A stretch of DNA of 64,000 nucleotides from Olsenella_K sp050953285 (GTDB taxonomy: Bacteria > Actinomycetota > Coriobacteriia > Coriobacteriales > Atopobiaceae): positions 1-64,000 of the forward strand of contig JBMNMK010000002.1 in assembly GCA_050953285.1 (NCBI GenBank). The letters are read 5' to 3'. The notes under the pieces are model-generated. The model made no database searches. It saw nothing but the letters and a program-made list of their open reading frames with translations, and was not told the DNA's origin. A program made the position numbers and the translations under genes. Positions within the stretch are counted from its first letter, which is position 1, and every line of letters begins with the position of its first letter. This document shows positions 49,389 through 57,748 of the stretch, in pieces.

Positions 49389-51755
49389 TTATTTTTTTAA
49401 AATCCTCATAGCATTGATAACGGCAATAATGGTAACACCTACATCGCCAAATACTGCTTCCCACATCCCTGCAATACCGAGAGCACCGAGAATCAGGAAC
49501 ACGCCTTTGATTCCAAGGGCAATCACGATATTCTGCGTGACGATCTTCTTGGTCGCCTTGGCCACGTCTATAGCCTCTACCAGTTTTCCCGGCTCATCCG
49601 TCATCAGTACGACGTCGGCGGCTTCGATAGCGGCATCGGAGCCAAGACCCCCCATTGCAATACCGACATCCGCACGGGCAAGCACCGGGGCGTCATTGAT
49701 ACCGTCACCGACAAAGGCCAGTTTACCGCCCTGTCTTTTTTGGCTGTCCAAAAGTTCAACCTCTTCTACCTTCTGGTCAGGCAAAAGCTGGGCATGGTAT
49801 TCATCCAGTCCTAATTCGTCAGCAACCGCCTTGGCGATCTTCTCATCATCGCCGGTAAGCATAACAGTCTTTTCTACGCCTATCCGCTTCAAATCGGAAA
49901 TAGCTTTCTTGCTGTCCGGCTTCACTTCATCCGCAATCAGGATGCAACCGGCATACTTTCCGTCAACAGCGACATAAGCCTTTGTGCCGGCTTTCTCACA
50001 CGGAGTATAAGAGATGCCTTCCGCGTCCATCAACTTGCTGTTTCCGGCAAGAACATTTCTGCCACCGTCGTTCACGCTGATACCATGGCCCGAAACCTCT
50101 TTGTAATCAGAAATCGTGTTCTGGTCGATTTCTTTGCCAAAGGCCGTGAGAATGGACTTTGCAATCGGATGGTTGGAAAAGCTCTCCGCTTTCGCTGCAT
50201 ATTCAAGCACCTGATCTGCGGTGAACCCGTTTTCCGGGAAAATATCGGTTACTTTGAAAACGCCTTTGGTAAGCGTTCCCGTCTTATCGAAGACAACCGT
50301 GCTGACTTTATTTAACGCTTCCAAATAGTTGCTGCCTTTCACCAGCACACCGTGCTTGGATGCAGCGCCAATGCCGCCGAAGAAAGTCAGCGGAATGGAA
50401 ATGACCAGTGCGCACGGGCAGGAGATAACGAGGAACACAAACCCTCTGTGGAGCCAATCAGCCCACGTGCCGCCAAACGCCAACGGAGGAAGAATGGCAA
50501 GAATTGCGGCCATGATCACAACTACAGGAGTATAGTACCGGGCAAAGGTTGTAATAAAGTTTTCCGTAGGCGCTTTTCTGCTCGAAGCATTCTCCACCAG
50601 ATCAATGATCTTGGAAACGGTGGATTCTCCGAAAACTTTCGTGACCTGAATCGTCAATACGCCGCTCTGATTGATGCAGCCGGAAAGTGCGTCATCACCC
50701 TTACGGACACTTCTCGGAACAGATTCGCCGGTAAGAGCCTTGGTATCAAGCATGGATTCCCCGTCAAGCACAACGCCGTCCAGAGGAATCTTCTCGCCTG
50801 GCTTCACAACAATGACTTCTCCGACCGCAACCGTCTCCGGCGCAACGGTGAGAAGTTCACCGTTTCTCTTTACCGTAGCCGCATCAGGGCGAATATCCAT
50901 CAGGTCGGCAATGGACTTTCTGGAACGCTGAACAGCCAGATCCTGAAACAGTTCCCCAATCTGGTAGAACAGCATGACGGCAACCGCTTCCGGGTATTCA
51001 CCAATGGCAAATGCACCGACGGTGGAAAGGGTCATCAGGAAGTTTTCATCAAAGACTCGGCCCTTAAGGATATTCTTTAAGGCTCTCAGCACAACGTCGT
51101 AGCCAAGAATGATGTAGGATGCGATCAGGAAACCAAGTTCCACCGGCAGCGGTACCTTGGCAAAAACTGACAGGACTATGCCAACCGCATAAAGGACAGC
51201 GCCAACACTCAGTCGGATGATTTTCTTCTTGGGGTCACCGTCATCATCGTCATCGTCATCATCTGCCGCGGTATTTGTTTTCCCAGCAGCGGCGGCTTCG
51301 GGCACATACTCTGAAACGGGAATATCCGGCTCATGGCTGTGGACAATGGTTTCTATTTTTCCCATTATCGTACTCGCAGCATCCGACGCCACTTGAATTG
51401 TCAATGTCTGCTTCATCAGGTTAACAACGGACGAAGTCACCCCGTCCAGCTCTCCAACCTCTTTTTCGATTTTTGCGGAGCAGTTCGGACAGTCCAACCC
51501 TTTCAGTAAATACGTTTTTGTAACCGGTGCGGCTGTTTTCTCCTGAACCTCCACATCTGGCTCGTGACTGTGGACAATGGTTTCAACATTGCCCGCTATC
51601 GTACTCGCGGCACTCGGTGTCACATTAACTGTTAATGTCTGCTTCATCAGATTGACAACAGAGAAAGTAACCCCATCCAGTTCCCCGACCTCCTTTTCAA
51701 TCTTTGCGGAGCAGTTCGGGCAATCCAGCCCTTTCAGCATGAAAACTCGTTCCAT
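49389..51755 (-). CDS. cadA-like: Zn/Cd/Pb-exporting P1B-type ATPase with two heavy-metal domains
   Basis: A 788-residue P-type ATPase. Two N-terminal HMA domains (about residues 1-70 and 80-150) each have a GLDCPNCSAKIEKEVGELDG copy; the near identity shows a recent duplication. An Asp-rich stretch (seven Asp near residue 168) precedes the first membrane helices. The metal-site motif is SCPCALVIS, as in Zn/Cd pumps; the phosphorylation motif is DKTGTLTKG; the hinge is GDGINDAPVLARAD. The start at 51755 has AAGGAGG upstream. It is coupled with the ArsR-type gene before it. Much lower GC than the left part of the window. Confidence 0.93.
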   Translation of the reverse strand: MERVFMLKGLDCPNCSAKIEKEVGELDGVTFSVVNLMKQTLTVNVTPSAASTIAGNVETIVHSHEPDVEVQEKTAAPVTKTYLLKGLDCPNCSAKIEKEVGELDGVTSSVVNLMKQTLTIQVASDAASTIMGKIETIVHSHEPDIPVSEYVPEAAAAGKTNTAADDDDDDDDGDPKKKIIRLSVGAVLYAVGIVLSVFAKVPLPVELGFLIASYIILGYDVVLRALKNILKGRVFDENFLMTLSTVGAFAIGEYPEAVAVMLFYQIGELFQDLAVQRSRKSIADLMDIRPDAATVKRNGELLTVAPETVAVGEVIVVKPGEKIPLDGVVLDGESMLDTKALTGESVPRSVRKGDDALSGCINQSGVLTIQVTKVFGESTVSKIIDLVENASSRKAPTENFITTFARYYTPVVVIMAAILAILPPLAFGGTWADWLHRGFVFLVISCPCALVISIPLTFFGGIGAASKHGVLVKGSNYLEALNKVSTVVFDKTGTLTKGVFKVTDIFPENGFTADQVLEYAAKAESFSNHPIAKSILTAFGKEIDQNTISDYKEVSGHGISVNDGGRNVLAGNSKLMDAEGISYTPCEKAGTKAYVAVDGKYAGCILIADEVKPDSKKAISDLKRIGVEKTVMLTGDDEKIAKAVADELGLDEYHAQLLPDQKVEEVELLDSQKRQGGKLAFVGDGINDAPVLARADVGIAMGGLGSDAAIEAADVVLMTDEPGKLVEAIDVAKATKKIVTQNIVIALGIKGVFLILGALGIAGMWEAVFGDVGVTIIAVINAMRILKK

Positions 51756-51819
51756 AATGGCCTCCTTGTATTTTGCTTTATTGCTCAACCATTCAACTAT
51801 GAATGTAAAAATATATTCC

Positions 51820-52176
51820 CTACTCCCGCAAATGCTCAAACCCCATCTCTATCAATCCTTTTACATGGTCATCAGCAAGAGAATAATAGACGATCTGGGC
51901 TTCTCTGCGGAATTTTACCAGATTTGCAAGACGCAATGCTTTTAACTGGTGAGAAACGGCAGATTTTGTGACCCCAAGTAGTACGGCAAGATCGCATACG
52001 CACATCTCGCTCTGCTCCAAGGCGTGTAAAATCTGCAATCTGGTACCATCGCCGAACAGCTTAAACAAAGATGCCAGTTGAACGTAATCCTCCTTCGACT
52101 GCATCTTAGTTTTTACCTCATTCACGACTTCCTCATGTATCACATCGCAATCGCAAGTGTAAGACTGTTCTGCCAT
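51820..52176 (-). CDS. cadC-like: ArsR/SmtB-family metal-responsive repressor
   Basis: A 118-residue winged-helix repressor. The N-terminal CDCD and the CVCDLAVLLG in the recognition-helix region are Cys pairs typical of CadC-type sensors; the HTH continues VTKSAVSHQLKALRLANLVK and the wing RREAQIVYYSLADDHV. Its C-terminal end has the DDHVKGLIEMGFEHL helix of the alpha-5 site. It should repress the operon until Cd, Zn or Pb binds. The promoter and operator lie directly upstream. Confidence 0.9.
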   Translation of the reverse strand: MAEQSYTCDCDVIHEEVVNEVKTKMQSKEDYVQLASLFKLFGDGTRLQILHALEQSEMCVCDLAVLLGVTKSAVSHQLKALRLANLVKFRREAQIVYYSLADDHVKGLIEMGFEHLRE

Positions 52177-52198
52177 AAGGTCACCGCCTTTCTTTAGT

Positions 52199-52249
52199 AG
52201 TTGAACAACATTTCAACTGCTATTATACTCATGATTTTTTATTTGTCAA
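52199..52249 (-). promoter_or_regulatory. Promoter and operator of the cadC-cadA operon
   Basis: On the minus strand TTGACA (52249-52244) and TATAAT (52227-52222) are 16 bp apart, both perfect boxes. Immediately downstream AGTTGAA (52199-52205 on plus) and TTCAACT (52212-52218) form an inverted repeat, the usual place and look of an ArsR-type operator. Confidence 0.8.
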
Positions 52250-52266
52250 GGGGGAGGAATAATTTT

Positions 52267-52530
52267 TTACATAATCCCGAATTCAAGACACTCAGCAGTC
52301 TGACACTGAATGTCATCTAAAGCGGCATGAAATTGAAGGTTTCGAATTGGTACTGTTCCTTTTACACGAGCATTGATAACGGACTTCCACTCATTGCCAC
52401 AGGTCTTACACTTCCACCAAATATCGTGTCTTGATTTTGCGTTTACCTCATCAGGCATTAGGGGATAATTTCTTTCTGCCCACTCGGCGGCAAGGTCAGC
52501 GTGCGTAGTCGCCAAGTCATTAAATCCTTT
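52267..52530 (-). pseudogene. Fragment of a DUF4379 zinc-ribbon protein
   Basis: KGFNDLATTHADLAAEWAER, NYPLMPDEVNAKSRHDIWWK and CKTCGNEWKSVINARVKGT match the repeat unit of DUF4379 (probable zinc-ribbon) proteins, which normally carry many such units and then CPxC. The 5' end is cut at the tip of the IS1595-like element (52531), and after VKGT the sequence no longer fits. Confidence 0.7.
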
Positions 52531-53747
52531 GGCGTTAGTAAAGATTCGGGTTGATATGTAATATAAAAATTCAAAGGAATATATTTACACAGCAAGCAAG
52601 TTCAATTTCTTGACATCATCATAGTGATGCAATCTCTTCGGATCACGCGCCAGAAAGAGCTTTTCTGCAAGCTCATCAACTGACAGCCTCATCCTGTACG
52701 CTGCACGAAATACGAGGTTGTAACGATTCAAATATTTGGTAGCCACACCCTGGTAGTCGTAGCAACGGTTCTTGATGAAGCTGTGCAGATTGTTAACCGT
52801 GTTCAGGCTGAAGAAGCTGCCAGTCTCCTTCTTTACGTTCATAATGCTTTGACCCAGCGCCCTGCCCAGCTTCGAATCTGCGTTCATTCCATCCGTGAGG
52901 AACAGGGTTTCCCTCTTAACATGACCTGTATAGATGTCAACGACATCCTTTGTGGAAGGCCTTGCTCGGTTCTCTGACTTTACAACCAGATCGCCGCTTT
53001 TACGCTGAACTGCAGTGCAGATGCAGATCTGCTCGTCAGAAAGACCGCGCTTGGCTTGGCTGTTGGAGTCCCGCGCTTACGGGGGTTTCTCTTAGCGCCA
53101 GGTCCGAACTTTGTCCCCTTTTCTGACTCCGGTACATAGGTTTCGTCTGCTTCAACGACATCTTCGATCATTGCGGGGCTGATTTCCTAGAGATCCTCCA
53201 GCGCAAGCATGATCTTATGCCTCATAAAGAAGAGTCTGGTATGACTGATCTTGATATGCCGCAGTTTGAGTCCATCCCTAGTGTCACCAAGGGATACGCC
53301 CATAAGCGTGTCAGTAAGGACGGTTTTCCAGACAACGCTGCTATCGTGCGAGCAAGCAAGAAGCGTGTTACTCGTTGTAACATATGATTTTCCACATGCC
53401 CGGCACAGAAATGCCTGCTTACCATGTTTGTGACCGTTTCTAACAACATGTGCATTAGTGTGGCAGACTGGACACTCCATCTGTGGGATGACCTTATCCA
53501 GAGATGCGAACGCCTTCACCAGCTTCAACCGATCCATGATTTTGTTAACAAGAATCTTAAGGTCCGAATCGGAGAGGTTGTTTACTTCATCTAAAATGCA
53601 TTCGATGTTGCCCATGGTCATGTTCTCCTGGCACGACCAATATAGATCAGGTTTCAGGGAAGCATCGTACATTCAAATGTACAAAAGTAGAAAAACTTTA
53701 GGGGCAGAGCTTGTTGCCGCTTATCAACCCGTTTCTTTACTAACGCC
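52531..53747 (-). mobile_element. Decayed IS1595-like insertion sequence
   Basis: Inverted repeats at 52531-52556 and 53722-53747 (starting GGCGTTAGTAAAGA) agree at 24 of 26 positions. They enclose a broken transposase gene. The element is 1217 bp long. No 8-bp target duplication (AATCCTTT left, TTCCGATA right). Confidence 0.85.
52585..53621 (-). pseudogene. Broken IS1595-like transposase
   Basis: Read from 53621 (CAGGAG upstream): zinc ribbon MECPVCHTNAHVVRNGHKHG and FLCRACGKSYVTTSN, then a nonsense codon at 53187-53189 in the same frame (ALEDL-stop-EISPAMIEDVV), then VEADETYVPESEKG, a frameshift near 53050 and the ending DGMNADSKLGRALGQSIMNV, NTVNNLHSFIKNRCYDYQGV. Two disabling changes make it inactive. 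It differs from the intact IS1595-type transposase at 47272. Confidence 0.85.
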
Positions 53748-54109
53748 TTCCGATATTGTTTTGATGATCTGTTTTGGTCTGTTGTCATAGTTTTCGTCCC
53801 GGTGTTGCCTGAAACCGCCTGTCTGTCACCATGGTTTATTGTTTATCTCCTGCCATGCGCCTGTTGTCAATTTGTTGTACATCAAATCCATTGTTACAGA
53901 GTGTTGTACTTCCCAGTTCTGCCTCCTGCCAGAATCAATCACGGCATCTGACGGAATCGTTCAACGCACGTCGTTCTGCTATTGACACATTCCTATTCCG
54001 TATTGTGCCTTGTAATGATTTGCTTTCCTTCATTTCTGATTATACGAGGCCGAACGGGAAATACCGAATACTTTCGTGTCAGAATTCCTGACATTCAGAT
54101 TTTCATAGA
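53748..54109. other. Gene-free stretch
   Basis: AT-rich, with only short readings in all frames and no recognised domain; I see nothing I can name in it. It lies between the decayed insertion sequence and the orphan antitoxin gene. Confidence 0.4.
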
Positions 54110-54400
54110 TCATCTATGAGTCTTCGCTTTGGGCATGAACGAAATGTTCAAAACCATATCCATTCCATCCGCAAGCCTTTGAAGGAGCTTGATGGATGGA
54201 TTTCTGGTTCCATTCTCAAGTCTGCTGATCTCTGTTTGCGCAATCCCTGTTTTTTCTGCCAGTTCCTTCTGCGTCATATTCTGTGATATACGCGCATCTA
54301 TGATGGCACGGATGACATTCATTTCCGGCTGCATCTCCTCATATGCTTGCGCAAACCCGGGATCCTTCATCCTGTTATTCTTATATTCCTTAAGTGTCAT
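54110..54400 (-). CDS. HigA-like XRE antitoxin, now without its toxin
   Basis: A 96-residue protein with an N-terminal helical part (RMKDPGFAQAYEEMQPEMNV) and a helix-turn-helix (SQNMTQKELAEKTGIAQTEI, SRLENGTRNPSIKLLQRLAD), ending MDMVLNISFMPK. This is the form of HigA-type antitoxins encoded downstream of RelE/HigB-type toxins. The upstream gene keeps only the last 30 or so codons of such a toxin and overlaps this start, so the antitoxin is an orphan. Confidence 0.8.
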   Translation of the reverse strand: MTLKEYKNNRMKDPGFAQAYEEMQPEMNVIRAIIDARISQNMTQKELAEKTGIAQTEISRLENGTRNPSIKLLQRLADGMDMVLNISFMPKAKTHR

Positions 54401-54497
54401 CTCGAACCTCCTTATGGCGTTCCAGCCAATCAGCCCGTCTTTCCTTTGCTAGTTTTAGTTCCTTTGGTGGTATCTTTTGTGTTTTCTTCACAAATGT
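54390..54497 (-). pseudogene. 3' remnant of a RelE/HigB-type toxin
   Basis: A frame closed upstream by TAG at 54498-54500 reads FVKKTQKIPPKELKLAKERR and ADWLERHKEVRDDT and overlaps the antitoxin ATG. The FxKKTxKxPxxEIxxA pattern is the usual C-terminus of RelE/HigB toxins. The catalytic body is gone. Confidence 0.7.
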
Positions 54498-54609
54498 CTA
54501 TATTATTGTATGAGATATATCTCATTTTGTCAATTTGCTTTCCCGTCTAGAAAAGTGCAGATCAGACAACACGAAACTGCTCCCTTCGTCTTCCCAATAC
54601 CCGAACGGC

Positions 54610-54890
54610 TCACTTCGCAATTTCCGCCATTACACCATCGGTCGGATTCTTCCGAATAATGTCGTCCCTTACTGCCATCCGGAACGTTGGATGCAGAAGC
54701 GTGTGAATGTTGTCCACCGTGGCGATGGCAAGCTGCTCGTCATTGATGAGATGGTTTCTCTATCACGGATCCGCGGGTGTGGTTTCTGTCCGCCGGAATC
54801 TGCGAAAGATTGCCGCGCTTCATCAGCGCAGTCATTTGTTCGTCATAGTGCAGATATCTTGATCGTCTTGCCATTTGCCTTCCTCCTTCT
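54610..54890 (-). pseudogene. Fragment of a Tn916-type tyrosine integrase
   Basis: On the minus strand a frame ending at 54610 reads DEQLAIATVDNIHTLLHPTF, RMAVRDDIIRKNPTDGVMAE, IAK-stop, the end of the core-binding domain of Tn916-like integrases. Upstream, in another frame, MARRSRYLHYDEQMTALMKR may be its start. The catalytic domain is missing. Evidence of an older conjugative element at this spot. Confidence 0.6.
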
Positions 54891-55133
54891 CATGGCATAA
54901 AAAATGACCGACGCCTTTCTTCTCGAAAAGCAATCGGTCTAAAGTAATTGGCATCTGTCTTGCCATCTTCATGTGTAGTTGTGGTTCATTGCCGGAAATT
55001 CCGGAAGCTAAAAACCGGAAGCACAATTTGCACTGGCTTCCAGCTGGTAATTACTGTTCATTTATTCAGGCACATACAAACTGGAAGTTGTATAGCAGTT
55101 CGGGCAAATACCTGCCCGGCAAATACCGATTTG

Positions 55134-55331
55134 TCATTTTCTAATCTCGTAATACCCCTCAGCCTGATATTTGCCATAGTATTCCAGAATCTGCTTGCCG
55201 ATGGCTTCCGGATCATAATCACACGCCTGAACCAGAAAGCGCACGAAATCCGGTGTAATAATCCTGCTGTGGTTTTTGTCATAGAGATACTGTTGATACT
55301 CCTCGTACTGTTTATTCGTGATGTTGTGCAT
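55134..55331 (-). CDS. Small hypothetical protein
   Basis: A 65-residue protein (MHNITNKQYEEYQQYLYDKN, HSRIITPDFVRFLVQACDYD, PEAIGKQILEYYGKYQAEG). It looks well folded (helical, aromatic) and of Firmicutes composition. No family recognised. It may be another cargo fragment of the older element. Confidence 0.5.
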   Translation of the reverse strand: MHNITNKQYEEYQQYLYDKNHSRIITPDFVRFLVQACDYDPEAIGKQILEYYGKYQAEGYYEIRK

Positions 55332-55660
55332 TGGCTTTCCTCGCATATACAAAAATTCGCCGGTTTATGCAGCCGACGTTAAAGCGACACCCCAAAATCG
55401 AAACCGACACCCCTAAGCACAGGCAACGTTAAATTGTATCCAATTTTGCGTCTTGATTTCTATTAAGACGTTAATTTGGATACGACGCCTACTCCCGTCA
55501 AACGCCCAGTAATCGCGCGGTTTCCGGGATTTTGGACGACGCGAGGCGGCGTAAAGAGGCGCACTTCCGGCCCTGAATTTGTGGGTTCTCGTTGCTGTTC
55601 GAGTCAAAAGTGACACCTCCTGTCTGCTACCGCTAAAAGGTATGGCTACCGCTAAAAGGT
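55332..55660. other. Gene-free stretch with a 16-bp direct repeat
   Basis: GCTACCGCTAAAAGGT occurs twice, at 55626-55641 and 55645-55660 (19-bp period). CGACACCCC is also repeated near 55385 and 55405, and AGTGACACC occurs at about 55608. Repeated short words of this sort are found at the ends of IS21-type elements, so this may be the scar of one; no transposase gene is present. Confidence 0.45.
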
Positions 55661-57733
55661 TTACCCCTCATCTGCCTGTGACCTGTAGGACTGTTCGACC
55701 AGTTCCATCACGTCGTCTATGTCCGTCGTGTGCTCGAAATAGATCTCCACGTCTCCGTTGCCCCACCGTCCAAGGCCGGTAACGTCGTGACACATGCTGT
55801 TCGGATCGTAGATCTCGGAGAACTTCATGTTCAGGGAGATCCTGAGTCGTTGCTTTTGGACGACGATGTCAACGAAGTTGGTGTCGAGCTTATAGGCGAT
55901 GTAGAGCTTCTTGAACTCGCGCGTCACGTCCGGGGACAGGTTCATAATGCGCTTGTCCAGCATGTCGAACAGCGTCCGGTTGACCATGTTGAAGTCGTAT
56001 GAGTCCAGACTGTATCGCTGTGCGGGTTTGTCCTCGATCTGATAGGGAGCCAGCTCGGACGGAGTCAGCTTTGGATACGTCCAGATCTCCTCCGCTTTGG
56101 CGATGAGCTGGTTCGCACGCTCTTGGATGGTGCGCTCGTTCCACTCGGACTGCTTCACGACGTATGCGTTCAGACGGAGTGCGCTTTCCTTGAAGCCGCC
56201 CTCCATCTCCATTTTCTCTTGGAACGGCCAGTCGCTCATCTCCGAGTTGTATGCGGTGAGCGTGAGGTTCCCGATGGTGTGCAGGTACTGTTTCTGGACT
56301 TCCTTCCAGTCGTCGCCAAGGCCGCGCCGCCAAGCGTCCCCAAGATTCGGATTCTGTGGCATGATGTGCTCGATGGTGTAGTTCTCGATCACGATCGGTG
56401 CCTTGTTGCCAAAATTCTCCAACCGACTGAGCAGGTAGTTCCGCTGCCGCATGTGGTAGACGTCCTTCGTCTTCAGTGCGATTCCGAAGCGCTCGTCGTT
56501 CGGGAAGACCTTGTAGTCGTCACGGAGGATGAAGAACGCCTTGATGCTGTTCATGTAGTCATCTGGGCGAATCTCGTTCTTCATCGTGGCGAAGGTCTTG
56601 TTGAGTGAGTTTGTCGGGATGTCGCATACGCTTCTCCTGAAGACGTAGCTGATGCACAGGGCAAGAATCTCGGCGAGCTGTTCCTCTGATATGATTCCCT
56701 GCACCCGATCGTTGTGCACCTTGAGCAGGAACGGATAGGCGACTTCCATGCGAAGCTCGCTGATGTCGGTGTAGAGCGCCCGCAGCGTGCCATTCTCGCT
56801 TCTGCGGAAGATCATGTTGGTGTAGTACCGCGCATAGGTCAGCAGATCTTCGCATAGCTCGGAAACAGTCGCGAACTCGCAGTTCAGGTGGTAGGCCTTG
56901 AATTCCTCGTAGACGAGGTTCTGCTTCGGTATCCGGCCCAGTTTCATGGTCAGGTAGTCCCGGAAGAACCTGTCCATTATCTGGTCCTGTTTCTCGTACT
57001 CGAAGAGCAGTTCTATCGGCCGCCAGAAGTGCTCGTAGACATGCCGCTGCTCCTGCGGCTCCAGTCCCATGAGCACATGGTTCCTGATGAGATCGGACTC
57101 CGACAGTTCCTTTCCGGTGGAGTTCAGGCTCTCGAATATGGCCTGTGCGTCGTCTTTGTCCCGTTCCAGCGTGATGTTCACGATCTGAAGCTTGCCGACC
57201 GCCTCGTAGATCTCGGCCGGGAGAAGCTCCTGCTTCTCGACCTGATCGGCAAAGAACTGATAGTTCGTCAGCAGGCGGGAGACCACATCCTTCGCGATCG
57301 GCTTGCGCTCCACGAGATCAATCAGGATCTCCCTGTCGGTGTCCGTCAACAGCAGCTTATACCGGTCGGCTCCATCCTCGTACTCGTTTTTCAGGAGCGT
57401 GTTCTCAATCTGCTGGGCTTTCACCGTCTTGTCGTCTGGGTGTGCCAGCGCGTAATCTCGAAGAGCGATCAGCAGGAGGGTCATTGTGGTGATGCGCTGC
57501 TGACCGTCGATGATCATGTAGCGCTGAACGCCTGTCGGCATGGCCTTCTCAGCGATGTTGACGATCGAGCCGACAAAGTGGCTCTCCTTGCCCTTTTTCT
57601 GCATGTTGACGATGTCCGCCCAGAGTCGCTCGCACTGGTCTTTCTCCCAGCTGTAGTAGCGCTGGTATACCGGTATCAGAAATTGCTTGTTCCCGTTGAG
57701 TATCGTGTAAATGTTTCCTTTAATCGCGTCCAT
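55661..57733 (-). CDS. GmrSD-like DUF262/DUF1524 defence protein
   Basis: A 690-residue protein. The N-terminal DUF262 domain has IPVYQRYYSWEKDQCERLW, the nucleotidase motif IDGQQRITTMTLL (about residues 75-87) and FESLNSTGKELSESDLIRN. The DUF1524 His-Asn-His nuclease part has IEHIMPQNPN (about 451) and HTIGNLTLTAYNSEMSD (about 485). A C-terminal extension (YFEHTTDIDDVMELVEQSYR) resembles DUF5655. GmrSD-type enzymes cut modified phage DNA; SspE and BrxU are related. It is the last gene of the HsdR-HamA-HamB operon, 15 bp after hamB. Confidence 0.88.
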   Translation of the reverse strand: MDAIKGNIYTILNGNKQFLIPVYQRYYSWEKDQCERLWADIVNMQKKGKESHFVGSIVNIAEKAMPTGVQRYMIIDGQQRITTMTLLLIALRDYALAHPDDKTVKAQQIENTLLKNEYEDGADRYKLLLTDTDREILIDLVERKPIAKDVVSRLLTNYQFFADQVEKQELLPAEIYEAVGKLQIVNITLERDKDDAQAIFESLNSTGKELSESDLIRNHVLMGLEPQEQRHVYEHFWRPIELLFEYEKQDQIMDRFFRDYLTMKLGRIPKQNLVYEEFKAYHLNCEFATVSELCEDLLTYARYYTNMIFRRSENGTLRALYTDISELRMEVAYPFLLKVHNDRVQGIISEEQLAEILALCISYVFRRSVCDIPTNSLNKTFATMKNEIRPDDYMNSIKAFFILRDDYKVFPNDERFGIALKTKDVYHMRQRNYLLSRLENFGNKAPIVIENYTIEHIMPQNPNLGDAWRRGLGDDWKEVQKQYLHTIGNLTLTAYNSEMSDWPFQEKMEMEGGFKESALRLNAYVVKQSEWNERTIQERANQLIAKAEEIWTYPKLTPSELAPYQIEDKPAQRYSLDSYDFNMVNRTLFDMLDKRIMNLSPDVTREFKKLYIAYKLDTNFVDIVVQKQRLRISLNMKFSEIYDPNSMCHDVTGLGRWGNGDVEIYFEHTTDIDDVMELVEQSYRSQADEG

Positions 57734-57748
57734 GACTTATTTTCCTCG

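Noticed and set aside
54535..54900. A 121-residue plus-strand reading frame as a gene
   Set aside because: The minus strand here encodes a recognisable integrase fragment (VDNIHTLLHPTFRMAVRDDI), so the plus frame is a shadow.
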